From an uncultured Eubacteriales bacterium (lineage in GTDB: Bacteria; Bacillota; Clostridia; Oscillospirales; CAG-272), in NCBI GenBank assembly GCA_934378145.1, contig CAKXXW010000043.1, forward strand, positions 1-12,392: 12,392 nt of DNA, written 5' to 3'. The position numbers and the translations under genes are program-made. The notes under the pieces were generated by a model. That model had not been told where the DNA came from and searched no databases. It saw only the letters and a program-made list of their open reading frames with translations. Each line of letters starts with the position of its first letter. Within the stretch, counting starts at the first letter, position 1. Of this stretch, positions 12,345 through 12,392 are shown piece after piece.

Positions 12345-12392
12345 CTATGAATCAAAGAATTTTTCTGCAAACCATACATCCTTCAATCTGTC
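12345..12392 (-). CDS. Possible last codons of a gene cut by the right window edge
   Basis: The minus strand from 12392 reads DRLKDVWFAEKFFDS then TAG at 12345. It lies about 50 bp before a clear minus-strand terminator, which supports a gene end here. Fifteen residues are too few to name a family, and one other frame gives a similar-length tail, so the frame itself is uncertain. Confidence 0.3.
   Translation of the reverse strand, partial: DRLKDVWFAEKFFDS

Overview
The window looks like a chromosomal stretch of an anaerobic, low-to-mid GC Firmicute of the class Clostridia, probably a gut-type member. The evidence is a reverse-type rubrerythrin beside a PerR-type regulator, three BspA-like leucine-rich-repeat lipoproteins, a linear-amide C-N hydrolase with a membrane anchor, strong AGGAGG-like ribosome binding sites, near-consensus sigma-A promoters and many intrinsic terminators. 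No tRNA, rRNA, CRISPR array or complete mobile element was seen.

Layout, left to right. (1) 1-752: the start of a MerR-family regulator gene (minus strand, running off the left edge) behind a promoter with a 19-bp spacer that holds a perfect palindrome, then a stand-alone MGMT-type DNA-repair protein. (2) 753-1970: a BspA-like lipoprotein with its own promoter and terminator. (3) 1976-2203: a 75-residue peptide on the minus strand with a double-glycine-type leader and a four-cysteine zinc-ribbon core. (4) 2370-4935: a GNAT acetyltransferase, a membrane-anchored Ntn hydrolase and a bitopic membrane protein of unknown function, ending at a terminator shared with the next gene. (5) 4983-6200: an SGNH-hydrolase lipoprotein on the minus strand. 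(6) 6201-6574: a 374-bp intergenic region holding two divergent consensus promoters. The plus-strand promoter starts a roughly 200-nt RNA whose 5' end pairs with a segment about 130 nt downstream in a 21-bp helix with G-U wobbles, followed by a strong intrinsic terminator. (7) 6575-9296: two tandem BspA-like lipoproteins. (8) 9360-10413: a perR-rubrerythrin operon on the minus strand with a Fur/PerR-type operator just downstream of its promoter. (9) 10472-11157: a zinc-ribbon membrane protein. (10) 11179-12392: a class I methyltransferase, a small helix-turn-helix protein, and the possible last codons of a gene cut by the right edge.

How the parts fit. Most of the middle of the window encodes envelope or secreted proteins: three LRR lipoproteins, an SGNH esterase-like lipoprotein, an anchored Ntn hydrolase and its operon partner. 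This suggests a role in interaction with host or community surfaces. The perR-rubrerythrin pair is a standard peroxide defence module. The two items that standard families explain least are the structured RNA at about 6341-6541 and the orphan double-glycine zinc-ribbon peptide at 1976-2203.
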